Shown piece by piece: positions 1-12,100 of a DNA stretch of 64,000 nt (positions are counted from its first letter, which is position 1; each line of letters starts with the position of its first letter). This DNA is from Paracyclopina nana (taxonomy: Eukaryota; Arthropoda; Copepoda; Cyclopoida; Cyclopettidae): NCBI GenBank assembly GCA_019096065.1, contig JAGUCH010000009.1:5590001-5654000 (forward strand), given 5' to 3'. The translations under genes and the position numbers were made by a program. The notes beneath the pieces were generated by a model. The model worked only from the letters and a program-made list of their open reading frames with translations. It was not told where the DNA came from and did no database searches.

Positions 1-55
1 TTTTTTCTGTGAGGAAATTGGAACTTTGTGATCGAATGTGAGATTCAGTCCATTT

Positions 56-3018
56 ATGAGTTCTTCGAGCGAGGACGAATCGGAAATCAACTGCCAAAAT
101 GACTGCAGTAGTAGGGTGGAAGTTCGAAATGAACCGAGCAGAGCAAAGTCAAGAGTCCTGAGAGATGCAATGAGGGATGTTGTGATATCCATTTTTCTCC
201 TGGTCCTCACCACTTTCGTGACCCAGGGGGATATTCAAAGCTCTCCCTCGGCCTCTCTGTTAGTCTCAGGTAATTCCAAATCAAAGCAATTCCCACCTGA
301 AATCCACAAATGCTTTTGTCATTTCTGTTTTGCTTCTAAACCGTTTACCAAACTGATCTTTTTGATTTTTAGCTTCTTCTATTGATTCCTCTGTATCAAA
401 TACAGGTATTGTAAAACGGCCATTGCAATCAATATCTATTTACTCACCTTGGAGTGCGTACACTCTTTTATTATTCATGCAAAATCAATATGCACTCTTT
501 TAATTGTAACGAGTATGGTTATTGGGATCCTTGATCAGTCTCAGTTAGGCAACTTTTGATTGACATTTTTTCCCCCTATTTTAGGGCCGAGAACTCGCTC
601 TTCTAGAACACCTCAGCCTCTTTTTGGAGGTGACAACTCTTACCTGGATGATTACTTTTCTGGTGATGTCTTCTCCGCTTTTGAGGAAGCGGACACCTAC
701 GAAAATGCCTTCATCATGTTTTATGCACCTTGGGACGCGGATTGTCTTCGCGCCGTGCCACTAATTGAAGAAGTGGCCAAGGTTTTCGTTGACAACGATG
801 TCTACTTTGCTGCTGTCAACTGTTGGGAGCCAAATGGGTACTGCCATAAAGAGTTCAGCCGCAAAGACGGCAAAACTGCCAAGAATCCCAGATTGTTCCA
901 CCACCAATATCCCATTTTCGTCTTTTATCCCAAAGATCGACGCGGCATCCAGTACAACGGTCCAATTGCTGTGCAGAGCATCTTGGAGTTCCTGAGCTTG
1001 GCCAAATCTCCTTATCAGCACATTGGGCAAAAGTCCGACTTGGCTCAATTAAGAGCCAATCACGGTGGACAGGCCTTAATTGGATACTTCCCAGATCTGC
1101 TGAACAGCCAGCGTGATAGGCAAACCTTTAAGAAATTCATCGATTCCTCCTACCAACTCCTTGAGCTTGATCCATTCCGCAAGAACTTGGGCGGCATTGG
1201 AGTAGTCACGTCACCTCTGGTTGCCATCAACCTTCAACTTGACGCATCGAGACCCGTCAGATATTTCTACTGGAACGGCACTTCCATTTCGTACCCGAAC
1301 AAGACCATATCCTCAGCCCACTCTGTGGTTACCTGGACCAGAGAGAATGCTGGCCGCAACCTTGTCAACTGGATCGGATCCACCGGTCGCAAAAGTCTGA
1401 GCTTATCAACGAGATTGGAGACTGGCTCAAAGTACTCCCTTCTTCTCTTCCTTGATAGGAAGCAAAGGCAGGTTGATTATTTTTTGGATTGGCCTCCTTT
1501 TAACCAATTTCGATTTCTGCTAGGAGGTCCTACAATAAGCTGCTGAAGGCAATCAATGAGATCGCTCTTCAATATTTCACCTGTGATGATGATGATGGCT
1601 GGGATGCATCTTCGACGAGCTCTTTGCTGGAAGCAATGTCGGATCAACAAAGGGCTGCGTTCATGCGCCAAGATTCATTTGTAGCGGAGTGCCTCGAGGA
1701 TCCCTGGTTTATAGAGTATTTTGGCAACCATTTCGCCTCCGGCAGCGTCAACCGAAGCTTGAATTCGAACCAGGAGTTGCTCATTCGGTATCCGCACAAA
1801 ATGCATCCCGGAAGGCCGAACGTGGACTCTCAAGTATGTTAATCGTCGAATACTCGAAACGCAGCCCAGTGAGCTTTGCTCTTCCAGGTCGTTGAAATGA
1901 AACGAATGGCTCGTCGACTGGATTGTGCAATGATGGCGTCCTCGTTACCAGCTCAATGTGATAGTCCCTTCGTCGACCTAGTTTTCGATGAACATGATCC
2001 CTCCGTCTGGGGCCTTGGCTGCCAGGACAACCGGACCTTGAACCTGTATGTCCTCGACCTGACTACCCAGTGGTCCCTGGTGCAAAAGCTGGGCCTGAGA
2101 CACGAGCACCAGGCCCTGATAGTGAGTCTGCACGAAGACAAGATTTTGGCCATGAATCATGGCCAGGATCTGAATAGCAAAAACCTTGCCAAGTTTGTGA
2201 GAGCCTTCCACGAGGATCCCGACTCTTTGAAGTTGCTGAAGTTGTCCTCGACAACATCTGAGCAGTCAGATGCAACTTCAATTGAAGAGATAAACGCGGA
2301 CAACTTTGCCAACAAACTCTTGTCTGTAAGAACTGAGCCTGGTAAGTTCTTATCAGTTACAGCCCCATTTTTTTCTTTTTCGAGTATAGCAGCAACAACG
2401 AAACAAAACCAATGCGAGGCCATGAATCTTGCAGATCTTAACTGATGTGGGCCTGGCTCAACTTTTGTGCCAACTCAACAAACAGTTGTCTTTTTTTCCC
2501 ATGCAGATTGCTGTCAAATGTGACATATTTATGCTGCTTCTGAAATCCATTCTAAATTTCAGTGGACTTAATTTTTTCTCTCTCATCTTACAGTGATTGT
2601 GCTGTACAAAACGAAAACCTGCGCCTTTTGCTCCGTGGCCTCTCACGTGTTCCATTCAGTGAAAAGACTCATTTCGCCGAAACTGGTTAAGTTTGTGACC
2701 ATCGACGCCTCGGAAAACGATCTTCCGTGGGCCTTTACGGCCTTGGCCGTTCCCTCGATTCTCTACTTCCATGGCCCGGCCTCAACTCCAGCGAGGAAAA
2801 GCAGCAATAATGAGACTCGAGCGTTTCCCTTGGAGAAACCGTTATCGGTGCCAAATCTGCTCAGTTTTATTGTCGCGAATTTGGATCCGGAGGGAAGAGT
2901 CAAGCTGGCCATGTCCATATGCGGCGAAGATTGCGTGCATAATCTGCAGATTGAGGCCTTGGCCAACAGCCTCGACTTGAGGCCGTATCTACTGCTGAGC
3001 CTCAAGGACGAACTGTGA
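56..3018 (+). CDS. TXNDC11: Thioredoxin domain-containing protein 11 homologue
   Basis: Six coding exons were inferred: 56-269, 373-405, 585-1467, 1524-1833, 1888-2341 and 2594-3018. Phases close exactly and give 772 aa (human about 960-985). The start is the ATG at 56. Residues 42-57 are a hydrophobic N-terminal anchor followed by a lumenal region. An N-terminal thioredoxin-like fold is seen as FYAPWDADC (C136), with the first active-site Cys replaced by Asp. A C-terminal thioredoxin domain keeps CAFC at 641-644. In the family, TXNDC11 is an ER membrane protein that assists DUOX maturation and pairs with EDEM proteins in ER-associated degradation; that role here is inferred. Exon 2 is a 33-nt microexon. 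The third intron needs an incoming phase of 2, best met by a GC-AG intron (donor AAAG|GCAGGT at 1468); a GT donor at 1432 is the alternative and would remove 12 residues. The gene is convergent with brat. Confidence 0.85.
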
Positions 3019-5410
3019 TGGAGTTTTTCCAAACAAAAAATAGTTTTTTATTAATACTTTGATAGAGACTTTTACAGCAGCATGAGCGCATCTTCATCAA
3101 TGATCATTTCATGTTCACATCATAGTAGTAGTAGTAGTAATTATTCTGCAGTAACAAAGAGATTGTTTAATAATGAATGTTGTTGTTGGGACAGCTCAAG
3201 GAAATAATAGTATAATAATAAAACGAAACACTGCATGGAATCATTTTGTGGTTGCTCTTTCTAATAATTGCAGAGAAGAAACGGAATTATTAATGCCCTC
3301 AAATCCCGAGAAAAATTTGGTGTAGTAGCAAAAACGATGTCAATGTTCACAATTGTTCTCTTCAAAGACTAGTAGTATAGTAGCATTATTTTAGCAAGTA
3401 ATTTTATAGTATTTTCATATATGGTATTAGGAAAAACATGCCAACAATAGTAGTAGTATTTTTTTCATAGCATTTTAGGCAAGTCAATTTCGTCGTCGTC
3501 TTTGTCGTCATCATCATCATCATCTCAAGTAATGGAGGGTTGCTTTCATTTTATAGAAAAACTTCTTTTGCGTTTGCTTGCTGGGGCTGGTTTTCTTTTT
3601 TAGTGGTACAACAAAAGTGATGTCATTTAGGGGCCATCAAAAATTCAACTCGTTCTCTCTCACACACACGCGGAATTGCCTGCTAAATATCGTGCAATAA
3701 CTATTATCAAAAGAGTGAGTTAATTCAGCGTGTGTGCTTCCGATGGAAAAAGGCCGCAAGAAGAAACAACCTCGGTGAGTAAAAAGCATCCGCATCGTCT
3801 GTAATAAAGAGAGACTCGGAGCATTTTTCCATTGGATGGTTCGTGGGATCCGTACAAAGCAGGAAACACAAAAGTGTCCGTCAACTCAAAAAATCACCCC
3901 GGATTAAAATGACGGCAATTAGTTGCACACAACCTTAATCCTCATCATTGCTGTAGTGAAGTGATGTACTCAGAGTTGTTGTTTTTTAGACAATCTAAAT
4001 TAGTTATACAAAAATATAATATCAGAAGTATTTACATGCGCACGCCTGTGGCGACGCGATGTTAAAGTAGCACGGAAAATCTTTTTCTCAATTAGAAGCC
4101 TGGTTATTTTTTTTTTTTTGCTATAGAAACACTCGATATTCTTCTTCTCAATATGGGAACGTAATAATACTATTTTTCACTGACAGATTGTTGTGTAACT
4201 GGGAGGGCGCTAACAGTATAATAACGAAGTATAGGGAACGATTATCAACTGAACATACATATCATCTTTTTTCAGTAGCGTATACTTTTAGGGTGGTTGC
4301 AGTAGTAGTAAAAGCAGCAGATTCCTGTTTCTTTTTTGATGCCCTCACAGCTTCAAGAGTAAATTCTGAAGATATTACTAGGAGTAGTAGGCACAATCAA
4401 TTTTACAGTGTACTTATAAAAATACGAACCAAAAAAGTCGTTGCTGCATGAAAAAACACAAAACGAAGCGTAGTAGTATTTCAGGGTGGAGGATGATGAC
4501 TTTCAACAAAAAAAAATTGAGTGACTCAACGAATGAACGAAAATTAACAAAAAAAAATACTGAATGAGAATCTGAGCTTTCAAAACTGATCAATGGGGAA
4601 TAAATCAACCAAAATTTGGCATTTTCACAAAGAAGGTACACCTAAACGTAATATTCACATTATACATCAATTCAATAATAGCGGGTCTCTAAATCTGGTT
4701 GTTGTTGTTGTGGTACTTTTGGGTCGCATTAGATAAAAACAAATTTACATATACAGCATTACTAATTAGTATATATTGGATATAATCGTAGTTGTTGTAG
4801 TGGTAGGAGGAGGCTTGGACAAGTAGTCTGTCAAACTGGGTAAAACACTGCACAGTGGGTTTATTTGCCGATTTCACGCGCACGGAAAAAAGTCGCGAAA
4901 TCAACGTGGCTCCTCTTTCTTAAAGTCCGTAAGCTAAAAATGTTGCATCTCAGCACCCGGGAGAGCAAGTAAGAGCAGCCAATTCTGGTGGATAATCAAA
5001 GTATGCCATAAGCTTGACTTCCCTGACTTGGTCACTCAATTGGATTCGTTTGGAATAAAAAGTTATGGAAGATTCAATTTTTGCTCAATTTGTGCAAAAT
5101 TGCTGTTCTACTGAATTCGCCAAAATCAACTTTTTCCCAAAAATTATTTTTTCAGCACCAAATTTGAATCTTTAACTGTCATTTACAATAGTTTGAGCTC
5201 TCTTGATAGTCTAGAAATTGTTCAAATTAGAAGATGAAAATTGGTACCAAAATCGGAAATCTGCGATTTGACGCAATTTCTCGTGCGCGTAAAAACGGCT
5301 TTTTGATCCACCGTGCACTGTTGTTGTTGTTGGAGGACTTTCTTTTTTTTTAAGCTGGGCATGTTCGTAGTGGTTGTCGCGTACAAAACAGAAAATCAAT
5401 GCTCATCATG
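3019..5410. other. Convergent 3' UTR / intergenic region between TXNDC11 and brat
   Basis: No credible coding exon was seen on either strand. The stretch should contain the 3' UTRs of both convergent genes. It is AT-rich, with runs of GTA/AGT trinucleotides (for example around 3124-3140) and GTT/ATC triplets (around 3500-3525 and 4700-4710). On the minus strand, TGTAAATA (4029-4036) matches a Pumilio-type site and would lie in the brat 3' UTR if that UTR is long, but one such 8-mer is expected by chance. Confidence 0.6.
3218..3223 (+). promoter_or_regulatory. Candidate poly(A) signal for TXNDC11
   Basis: AATAAA lies 200 bases after the TXNDC11 stop codon and is the first canonical hexamer on the plus strand there. 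No downstream GU-rich element was tested. Confidence 0.4.
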
Positions 5411-8400
5411 TTAAATGCCCACGGGTGGCACCTGAACGTATCTATAGATGTACAACCTGTAGTCTTTGGAGGCCAAGACCACGGAGCCGTCGTCCATGAG
5501 GCTGACGTCGAAGCACTGAGCGTGTTTCACCTTGGATTCGAGGGCAGCCAATAATTGGCCATCCTGGGAGAACACAGACAAGTTGAAGTTATTGTGGTTG
5601 TCGGCGATGATCACCTCCCCGGCGGCGTTGATGCCCACGCCAATGGGGTAGTTGGTAATGCCTAGGTAAAAAAAAAAGAAAAATGAAGAGTTTTGCGCAT
5701 TTCACGATTTTCTGCTCTGATCACCTTCTCCTCCGATTTGCCTGAGGTAGACGCCTTCGTAGTTAAAGACCTTGACGCAGTGAGCTCGGTTGTCGGAGAT
5801 AAAGATCTCCTGGCGGTCGTTGACCACCACTCCGTTGGGGAACTCCAAGTGCTTCGAGCAGCCGAACTTGTTCAACACGTTGCCGGCCTGGTCGAAGATG
5901 ATCACTCGCATCACCTTGCACTCGACCACGATGATCCGGCCTTTATTGTCGACCGTCACGCCTCGAGGGTGCTGCAGGATATTGGCACCAAATTTGCGCA
6001 CGAATTGCCCATATTGGTTATAAATTTGGACCTGCAGCAGGGGGAAATTGAGTCAGTTTTTCACAAGTCAGTTTGGTGTGCGAAAAAAGGTACGCAAAAG
6101 CAATCAAGGCTTGATTGCAATCAAGCGGATCTTGTCGACAATTGAGTTGCGCTGACTAATAATAATTAGGGCCCAATTAATACCTGATGAGTTGGCGATC
6201 TCTCCGTGACGATTATGTCACCGGAGCTCTTGACCACAGCCACACGGTTGGGGTAGAGCAGCTGGCCGTCGCGCTTGCCACACTCCCCGAACTGGAACTT
6301 GAACCTGCCCTCCTTGTCGAAGATCTGGATGCGGTGGTTGTTCGTGTCGGCAACCACGATGTCGTTTTGGGCATTGACAGCCACGCCACTAGGCTCGGTG
6401 AATTGGCCTTCAAGGACACCAAATTCTCCAAATTTGCAATGGTAGACCATTTTTTGCCGCTTGATCTGGGACTTGGGCGGGAATCCGTTGGGGGTCGACA
6501 CTCCATTGCAGTTGTTGCCAGATGAGTTGAGAGGGTTGCCACCCAAGGATGATGAAGATATAGAGCTCTGGTGACCTGCAAAATTTGTCGTCGTCACATT
6601 ATTGCGTAATGCATTTGATTTATTACGGCTAACGTACCTAAGCTCAGAAGTTTGCTGGACAAATCGAGAATGCTGTCGTTGGTGTGGTGGTCAAAGAGCT
6701 TGTCCGACCCGTTGGACCACTTCTCGTACGGGTTAAGGCTGGCCGAGAGGTCGCCCAGGTTGCCCAGGGGGCCGAGGGTCGGGGGCGAGTTGAACCGCTT
6801 GCTGAGGAGCCCAACGCCGTTCTCGAACGAATTGTTGTTCATGGAGGCCGGGCAGCCTCCTCCGAGTCCATTTGAGAAGGGTCGGGAGGCGTGCTGCAAA
6901 TGCTGTTGCTCCAGCAAGAACTCCTTCAGCCCGTTCCCCACCGAGTGGTGAGAGCTCTGAGACTGCTGCTGCTGGGAGCTGCTCGAATGGCCATTAGAGG
7001 CTGCCAATGTGGCAGCAATGCCTTGTGCGAGGCCATTACTCAACGACGTCGAAGAGTTGTTCATTAGAGAGTTCAACATGGCCACTGAGGGGGCAGAGCC
7101 GCTGCCGTTGGAGCTGTTACTCGAGGTCGGCCTCGAGATCGGAGGCTGCCTGGCCACGCCGCCATTCATGCCGGTCACGCTGCCAACGCTGTTCGTACCG
7201 CTCGAGTTTCGCGACCTCACGTACCCAAATGTATTCTTCACGCTCGTTTGGATGGCTTGCGGGTTGGAGATGAACTCAAAGTCAATCACCTCGTCTTCAG
7301 TCAGTGTGAAAATGTCTCCGCAGCTGCCGAGGCCGGAAAACTTTTGCTCAATAGGCCTCTTAAAGAGCAAGACTTCGCCGTTAGTGGCATGTTTCATCAG
7401 CCTCTCAATGAAGTCTGTCACCTGAAAAAAAGGGCAAAAAAGTGGTTATTACATACCGCATAAAATCGAATTTGACTGAACAACAACTTTGCACTTGCTC
7501 ACTCAGTGTACCTTTGGAAGTAATAGCTTACTCTCCAGGCTAATCAAGCCATTTATCAGCATAAAAGCCCTCTATATTTAAGCTGCTGGCTGATATGTGA
7601 ATTTGGCATGAATTTTTAAAAGCCCTCCCCCCCTTTAAGCTCCCTGATCAGATACCAAGGTGGAAGGAAAGCTAAAGTACCTGGTAAATTTTGTCGATTG
7701 TGTCTTGAGCCTTTTGGCTGCACACATTCAACGACATTTGCTTGACGGAGTAATGGCCATCCAACTCTTTCATGATTTCAGCCTTCCTCTCTTCGAGCAA
7801 GGAGGTATAAAACTGGAATGTCTCGTTGATTTCGTTTTGGGCCTTGTTGTACTGCGACTTCAACCGAGTGGAGGTCGACTCCAAGTTCTTCATTTGGGTC
7901 CTGATTTCGGAGGCTTTCACCTTGCCCTCCTGCACGACCCTGGAGATGGATTCCAGCTCTTGGATCTCGGTGCGATTTCCATCTTTGCTCGTGATCTCGC
8001 CCAGAGTGGTCACATGATGACCCTCGAAACAATGCATAAACTAGGGAGAAAAAAAAATTATTCTAACTGTGTGTCATATTTCATCACTTGTTAGCCGCTA
8101 ACTGTCAAAGTAAACATCAAAATCTGCAAAATATTTATGATGTATAGCTGCATGATAAACGTTGAAAAAAAACGTGTGCATGGAAAAGTCCGATGTTGTA
8201 GACTATCTAAAAATAAGCCGTAATTTATGAAGGTAAGGCTGCATTATATGGCGATAAAGAAAGCTTTGTTTTCTACGGTTCTCTTAAGAAATATGTTTCA
8301 CCGCGTCTTTGCAGTTGGTTTATAGCCCCTTTTTCAAATGCACACCATATAACACCGATTGAAATCGCGCTCGTGAAAAAGTCGACGAAGTCTTAAAAGT

Positions 8401-9181
8401 AGCTTACTTTGTGAGCCATCACGCAGTTGGGGCACAAAAAGTTGGCGCAGGTCATACATCTTGCCACCGCAGGTGCGGATTCACGGCCCGATTTACAGCC
8501 GGTACAATAGGTGGCACCAAAGTCAATGCCCCCAAGGCCCGAGCTCATGGCCACAGCCTCTAAAAGGCCGGTCACGCCGTAGTCGGACAGTAGGCCGGCC
8601 ACACCCCCGCTACCCAGGGGCGTGTCGTTGTGACATTGGGGACAACTCACCCTATCCGGGTGATCTTGCACTTTTTCCAAACAAGCTTGGCAGAATGTGT
8701 GAAAGCATTGAAGCACCTGTGAGGAGGAGAAGGGGTTGACATGTTAGGATCATGCGGCAAACATTCAAAACGTCATACAATACAGCGCACGTGTATTTTT
8801 AAACCAAGTTTGACAGGCACAAAATATATTAATATGTACCTTTGGTCTCTTGAAGGTGCCAGAGCAAATGGCACACTTTATAGCGGTAGCGTTTGAAGAG
8901 AACAACGATCCATTGCCTAATGGGGACGAGCCGAGGCCGGAGGACGAGGCCGAGGACGAAGAGACGCGGTCGGTGCTGCTGTTCCCGTTTCCGTTGGTGG
9001 ACGCAGAGGCCAGCCCGGACTCGCTGTGATCGTGGATGGCCTCGACCGCAGTGCCGATGCCATTGGCCAGGACCATGCCGGTCAGGCTGTCCAGCGACGG
9101 TGTGGGAGAGGCTGAGCTGACTAGGACTCCATTACTGTGGTGATGCTGAAGTGTGGCCGCCATCTCCAATTGCCAGGCCAT
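5411..9181 (-). CDS. brat: Brain tumor (Brat) TRIM-NHL protein with RING finger
   Basis: Seven coding exons on the minus strand: 9181-8840, 8716-8408, 8040-7681, 7421-6638, 6575-6184, 6031-5725 and 5661-5411. Phases close and give 914 aa. The coding exon begins at 9191 with acceptor TTTTGCAG; the ATG is at 9181. Order of parts: N-terminal SPTPSLDS motif as in insect Brat; a complete C3HC4 RING (C103, C106, C118, H120, C123, C126, C139, C142); a B-box (C185, C188, C201, C204, C209, C212, H216, then HCFEGHH in the next exon); a coiled coil at about 225-337; a long Ser/Gly/Asn-rich linker; and six NHL repeats from about 645 to the C-terminus, near-identical in pattern to Drosophila Brat. In flies Brat binds mRNA through NHL, with Pumilio/Nanos, and represses growth genes cytoplasmically. 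Drosophila Brat lacks the RING that is intact here. Upstream lies a long intron. Confidence 0.95.
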
Positions 9182-12100
9182 AACAGGGAATCTGCAAAAG
9201 ACAAGGGTATACGTGTAAGGAATGGCGTCTTCGATGTTTGCTTGTGCTCTCATGCACCCGAATCGCCAGTGGAGGCTGGCCAAGCAACGTCCTCTCAACT
9301 CCCAACAATGCAATGACCAACAACTACCCTGTCTAAATTCCGCGGTCCTTTTGCATTATTTATTTGCTGAAAAAACGACGCTCGCCCGCGCACGGTGTGT
9401 ATCGATAAAATAAGCCGAGACGTGCAACACCTGTTTGTCCCGGTCGTAATAAGTCCAATTTTTCCCTGTGGCCTCATGGCAAATCGATCTTTTGAGGCTG
9501 ACTTTTCTGTTTGGCAACCGCAAAGAAAACTGCCGATCATCGGTTGTTTACATTTGAATTTTTGGTGCGATCGTGCCTCAAATTTTCCGCCAAATCAAAC
9601 AGTCAGCGCGCCCGAGTGTAAACAAAGGCGAAAATAGCTTAGCCGGATGAAATTGAAGCAGCGACTCGGGGAGGAGAACTTTGTGACAGCAGCAGCCTCG
9701 AAATTAACATTAAATCAAGATGCCTTGATTTGATTAGCAGTTGGTAAGAATGGCTAGGATGATGATGATGATGATGGCATTTGTGTGCAAGCTGTGAATA
9801 ATTTGCCATAGAAATTCGAGCCGTCTCATTTACAAAGTTTGCTCAAATCTCATTCCAGTTAAGCCCACGCATGAGTTTTCTTTGTGTCTTTTTGCCACGA
9901 ATGAAATGATTATCGCGCGCAAGTTGGTTTTCGCTTGGCTTCCCCGACGGCAGCAGAGGCAAGTTAAAGAAGACAAATCGGAGGAAATTCGGTGGACTCC
10001 CACCAATTTTCGGGGATCCTTGGCATTGTTGGACCTCTTGGCTACAAAAACTTTATTGGCATTGTTGAAGGTGAACAACGAACTGCCGATCAATCCATGT
10101 CCAATTTGCGGCTCAACGAGATTGGCGTCCGTAGTTGCTACTCTTTCATCCTTACTCCCGCTCAATTTGTCAAGATGAGGAGCAACTTTCTGGGATCCCA
10201 GGGAAGAGGCAGCTGCAAAAAAATGCTGCCTGATCGAAGCCTGTGATTTTAATCAGACTCCTTTTTCCGCGCCATCAGTCTGGTTGGTCAATTAGCCGAC
10301 GAAGGGTGACAGCTTTCATTTTGCACCACACACCACCATAGCACTTTCCCTCCTTAAAGGTATGTGCAGTTGGAATTCTCATGCGTCGACCTTAATTTAA
10401 AGCCGCTATTCCTTGCGCATTGAATTGCTGCGCCTCTACTCACTATATGTAGCCTAGACGTGTGAGCAACTCCAGAAAGCTGCTAAGAGAAAAGTGAGGC
10501 TCTGTCAAAGGAGATGTACATATGTTTGCAACAACGTTAGGAGCCATTAAAGCCCTATTTCCGCCGCCTTTCACCCACAGAATGCCTTTCTTGAGCGGCT
10601 TGTGCATGCAAAAGCAGCTTTTCGATGATGACAATTTCTTTTTGCGTGCGGGCAGAGGAGGATTCAAATTCTGTTTGGGCTTCGTACTTCACACAATCTC
10701 TCTCGCGGGAAATACACACTTTTAAAGCTTCGTTTACCGGAGCGCCGAAGAGTCCTGTTCAGCCTTAATTTCCAGTTGAGGCCGCCACGGTGTGCACTTA
10801 GGCACGAAAACAGTTTTTATAGCTCCTGGATGCACGTCAACTCGATTTATGACGAGAGATCTCATTGATTTTCCCTGCTCTGCGAGCGAATTGAAAAAAG
10901 GGGGTTTAGAAAGCCTCTCGATCCACCTACGTACGTTGCTGCACAACAAACATTCTGGTAGCAAAGGTGGCATCGCTTTCAAAAACACCGCATACTAGGT
11001 TTCTTCTTCACATCCCAGCTCTAATCAAAACAACTGCAATATTCCCGAGAGAAAGGACACACATCCTACTTCTCCTTCTCCTGCTCGTATCACTACATTT
11101 TCCAATGGTTGAGGCTCATATCGCAACCAAGGCAATGGAAGCTATTAGGTGTGGTGGCAACGATCTAAAAACACTCCCTACGGCTGTGCCACGCGCGCAC
11201 GCCGAGGGGTAAATGCAAACTTTGTGTGCCAGTTGTGGTGGCCATGGCTCTTAATTTCAGCATTCAGTCAGTAGTGGGCTTTATCAAGAAATTCGCCTTC
11301 AACTAGCTAGCACGAATGGTATGTCAGTTTGTTGTAGACAAGTACACACACCACGCAGAAGGAGTAGGAGGCGGAAAAGTTAGCTTGAATTGCATTTTTG
11401 AGGTTTTCTTCCTCCTCGCGTGTTTTCTTCTTGTTGGTTTTGTACTATGGTTGCAGTCTCGCATCTCTATTTACCTTGATGTTTAGCCTTTTGATCCCCT
11501 TGCTTGGCCGTTCTTTGTTATGAATCAGGGCCGCCCACAAACATGTTTGTCCAGAAATGTTACAACTTCTTCCTTCCCCCATCGTCATCAAATTCTTTTT
11601 TTGCGCCAAACATGGCGGCATTCTATCAATTTCAAGTCTTTTTATGCATCTCTCAAGCTGGCTGTCATTACTGCTTTCCAGAGCGGTTTTATGATGTTTT
11701 GCATGATTGTAAAAGGCACTAATGGAAAGGCTGTAAACGGATACAGCTCCCAGGATAGCTGTTGTTGCTACTGCTACTTCTACGATACTACACTATCGTG
11801 AGTTAAATGCAAGTCCCCCAATTGGATGGAATTTAGGATCATGATCGCCATGCTTCTCTTCCCCCTTTTTTCTTTGGTTTGTACTATCTGATCTGAGGCT
11901 ATTCATTTTTAGCAGCGCAGTACGGCCGAGTGTGTGTATTATAAGCTGAATATCCTTTTGAGAACGAGGCTCCTTTGAGCACTTCATATGTGTGGCATAT
12001 CTATCGATATGATTGAGCCTCACTTCAAGCCCGTTTTGAGGGAGAGGGGGCCGCAAAAAATGTATGGTTATGTGGTCGTTTTTTCGCTCGAGGCTTTCCA

